From Syntrophomonas sp. UBA1376 (GTDB taxonomy: Bacteria > Bacillota > Syntrophomonadia > Syntrophomonadales > Syntrophomonadaceae): DNA of 6,079 nt. Both the position numbers and the translations under genes were made by a program. The stretch is taken from positions 37,246-43,324 of the forward strand of contig DBRE01000089.1 in the NCBI GenBank assembly GCA_002305535.1, given 5' to 3'. Position 1 is the first letter of the stretch; the number at the start of each line of letters is the position of its first letter. This document shows positions 4,284 through 6,079 of the stretch, piece after piece. The notes under the pieces are model-generated. The model saw only the letters and a program-made list of their open reading frames with translations, did no database searches and was not told where the DNA came from.

Positions 4284-6079
4284 TTGCTGAGAAAACCCAA
4301 ATTACATCAATTGTTGATACTGTTCATGGTTTTGTCGCTGGTTTTGGCACCGGCATTGAGTGCTGCTGGACCCGGAGCAGTACCCGAAAAAGTTATAGAT
4401 AACGAGTTGGTAGTGTCAACACTGGGTCAAGATGGATCTATCGAGGGAATGCAGGTTTTGAACCACATCCGAGTTTTTGGAGAGGGTACCTACCCAGTGC
4501 AGGATACCAGTCGCTTTAAGCTCGCCTCTATTAGAAATCTGTATGGCTCTGAAAAAATCAATTATAGTGACAGTCAGATAAATGTAAACTTGAATACCCA
4601 AGGCTTTTCAGATTTATATTACCTGGCAGAACTGGATAAGGAAGAAATAGCCAAAGCTGACCTGCCAGTAAGTATAAACCTGGAGTTTTATTTAGATGGC
4701 AAAAAAGTTCAACCTGCACAGTTGGCCGGGAGAACCGGTAAAATAAAAATAGTATGTGAGGTTGAAAACCTGACCGGCGAATCCCAGATGTTGGAATTCA
4801 AAGATCCCGAAGGACAGCCAATTACTAAGGAAATGATGGTTTATACTCCTTATGCTGTATCTGTGAGCGGTGTCCAACTGGATAACGACAAGTTTGCCAA
4901 TATCCAGGCTCCGGGCGTACCCGAAGTGTCTCCCGAAGGTGTACTGACCAATGTACAGGGAGTTACCTCAGTCAGCTGGACGGTTCCCTTGATTCCACCG
5001 GCTTATCCAGCCAAACAGTATATTGTCCTCGAAGCAGATGGCAGAAATATCGAGTTGCCCAGCTTTAATATTGGGGTAATGCCGGTATTGCCGACCACCT
5101 CTTCTATTGACAATTTGACCGGAAGCTTAACACAGCTCTATGATGGCTTTGATCAGATAGCAAAAGGGATTGGGGCCAGTAATAAAGACGCTACGTTATT
5201 ATACGGATTGTCAGCGGTGAAAGATGGCCTTCATCAGGTAGTGGATGGCTTAGGCACGGTGAAATCAAACCTCACCACCATTCGAGTAGGCCTGGCCACT
5301 CCGAATTTCGATGCATCATCTTACGATATGGGTAGCGGAACTGATGCCAACGGCTTACAACCTGGTGCCAAGGATGCCATTGGTCTAATGAAGAACACTA
5401 TTGATACCCAGCTCTTGGCAGCTTTTGGTGGACAGAAGCTAGCTCTGGGACTTATGGAAACAGCTATCGGTACTTCAGCGGACAGCGGGCAAGAACCGTC
5501 TGCCAGTACCAGCCTTTATAATGATATTAATTATCTGAAGGCGGCTACAGCAGGGACACCAGCCCACCAGGTGATCACCAATGCCATAGAACCGAAACTA
5601 CAGGCTATGAACAACAATGTCAAAGTATTCCGGGATGGCGGTACTATGGTCACCTCTACTGGAAGTATGGCTTTCCCTGCCAGCGTAACTGCGGTAGAAT
5701 TAGGTAGTAAGACCTTATCCGAGAAGCTGGGTCAGTTAGATGGTGGTCTGACCATGGCAGTGATCGGTTTAGGTGCCTTGGATGCCAATGGCCAACCCGT
5801 AAAAACCATGGTCAATGGCAAACCGGCCAGCTTGCTGTATGCCCTGGATTATTTGCAGGATAGCATCAGTGGTCAGATGATACCAGGAATCACCCAGTTA
5901 CAGGATGGTGCTGGACAGATCGGGTCAGGTGCTCTGACAGCTAAAGACGCTATCAATGTGGGCTTGCAGACTAGCCCGGTAATGATGGAAGCTATGAATC
6001 AAAAACTAGCCACGGCTGATACTTTCCTGGGCAAACCCGACGGAGCAACGGGATCAGTGACTTATGTATTCCAGACTCC
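4284..6079 (+). CDS. Exported heptad-repeat envelope protein, YhgE/Pip-like region (3' end outside window)
   Basis: The frame is open from TTG 4284 to the window end, giving 598 residues so far. GGAGGG (4271-4276) lies 7 nt before this TTG; the nearby ATG 4279 is in another frame and meets a stop after three codons. Residues 1-28 are a clear signal peptide: MLRKPK, a hydrophobic stretch LLILFMVLSLVLAPAL, then SAAG as the cleavage area. Residues 40-165 form a beta-rich domain including LPVSINLEFYLDGK and the LAGRTGKIKI segment, a pattern I recall from uncharacterised Bacillota envelope proteins. Residues 275-330 and 480-562 carry X-X-X-Leu-X-X-Gly heptads: L285/G288, I292/G295, L305/G308, V312/G315, V319/G322, then L485/G488, L539/G542, I546/G549 and I557/G560. 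Such heptads occur in YhgE/Pip-type and related surface proteins. Only one cysteine (158) is seen. There is no enzyme motif. A membrane anchor may lie beyond the window. Confidence 0.85.
   Translation, partial: MLRKPKLHQLLILFMVLSLVLAPALSAAGPGAVPEKVIDNELVVSTLGQDGSIEGMQVLNHIRVFGEGTYPVQDTSRFKLASIRNLYGSEKINYSDSQINVNLNTQGFSDLYYLAELDKEEIAKADLPVSINLEFYLDGKKVQPAQLAGRTGKIKIVCEVENLTGESQMLEFKDPEGQPITKEMMVYTPYAVSVSGVQLDNDKFANIQAPGVPEVSPEGVLTNVQGVTSVSWTVPLIPPAYPAKQYIVLEADGRNIELPSFNIGVMPVLPTTSSIDNLTGSLTQLYDGFDQIAKGIGASNKDATLLYGLSAVKDGLHQVVDGLGTVKSNLTTIRVGLATPNFDASSYDMGSGTDANGLQPGAKDAIGLMKNTIDTQLLAAFGGQKLALGLMETAIGTSADSGQEPSASTSLYNDINYLKAATAGTPAHQVITNAIEPKLQAMNNNVKVFRDGGTMVTSTGSMAFPASVTAVELGSKTLSEKLGQLDGGLTMAVIGLGALDANGQPVKTMVNGKPASLLYALDYLQDSISGQMIPGITQLQDGAGQIGSGALTAKDAINVGLQTSPVMMEAMNQKLATADTFLGKPDGATGSVTYVFQT

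Noticed and set aside
4279..4290. ATG 4279 as start of the exported protein
   Set aside because: It reads ATG AGT TGC TGA and stops after three codons, and it is only 2 nt from the ribosome binding site. TTG 4284 has ideal spacing and leads straight into a signal peptide.
1..6079. CRISPR array, insertion sequence, phage or defence system
   Set aside because: There are no regularly spaced long repeats, no transposase or integrase, and no terminal inverted repeats; all long frames are explained.

Overview
This window looks like ordinary chromosome from a low-to-mid-GC Gram-positive anaerobe, most likely a clostridial member of the Bacillota, perhaps Syntrophomonas- or Desulfotomaculum-like. 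The grounds are strong AGGAGG-type ribosome binding sites, GTG/TTG starts, a phenylacetate-CoA-ligase-type enzyme paired with a tandem ACT protein, and the order aspS / 6S RNA / tcdA, which I recall from Bacillus subtilis (aspS, ssrSA/bsrA, yrvM). This placement is inference from family resemblance, not a database match. All genes lie on the + strand.

Layout. Positions 1-675 hold the 3' end of aspS (aspartyl-tRNA synthetase). Positions 676-954 hold a weak hairpin, a good sigma-A-type promoter (719-747) and a non-coding RNA gene that folds as 6S RNA (about 770-954, ending in eight T). The ribosome binding site of tcdA touches that T-run, and tcdA (972-1676) encodes the tRNA t6A dehydratase. 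A 137-bp gap (1677-1813) carries an 18-bp CRP/FNR-like palindrome upstream of a two-gene unit: a PaaK-like aryl-CoA ligase (1814-3115) and a tandem ACT-domain protein (3127-3555). A stem-loop terminator at 3562-3587 closes it. A 182-bp leader (3588-3769) with TTGCA repeats and a possible Shine-Dalgarno-masking hairpin precedes a second two-gene unit: a small polytopic membrane protein (3770-4264) and a large exported protein with X-X-X-Leu-X-X-Gly heptads (from TTG 4284), which runs off the window end.

How the genes work together. The first block concerns translation and global transcription control: tRNA-Asp charging, tRNA A37 modification, and 6S RNA sequestering housekeeping RNA polymerase. 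The second is a catabolic or aromatic-acid activation unit, with the ACT protein as a likely amino-acid or ligand sensor. The third is a cell-envelope unit of unknown job. I do not see a mobile element, CRISPR array, tRNA or rRNA. The observations most worth testing are the alternative fold of the 6S RNA, its fusion to the tcdA leader, the palindrome before paaK, the hidden ribosome binding site before the membrane-protein gene, and the uncharacterised envelope pair.
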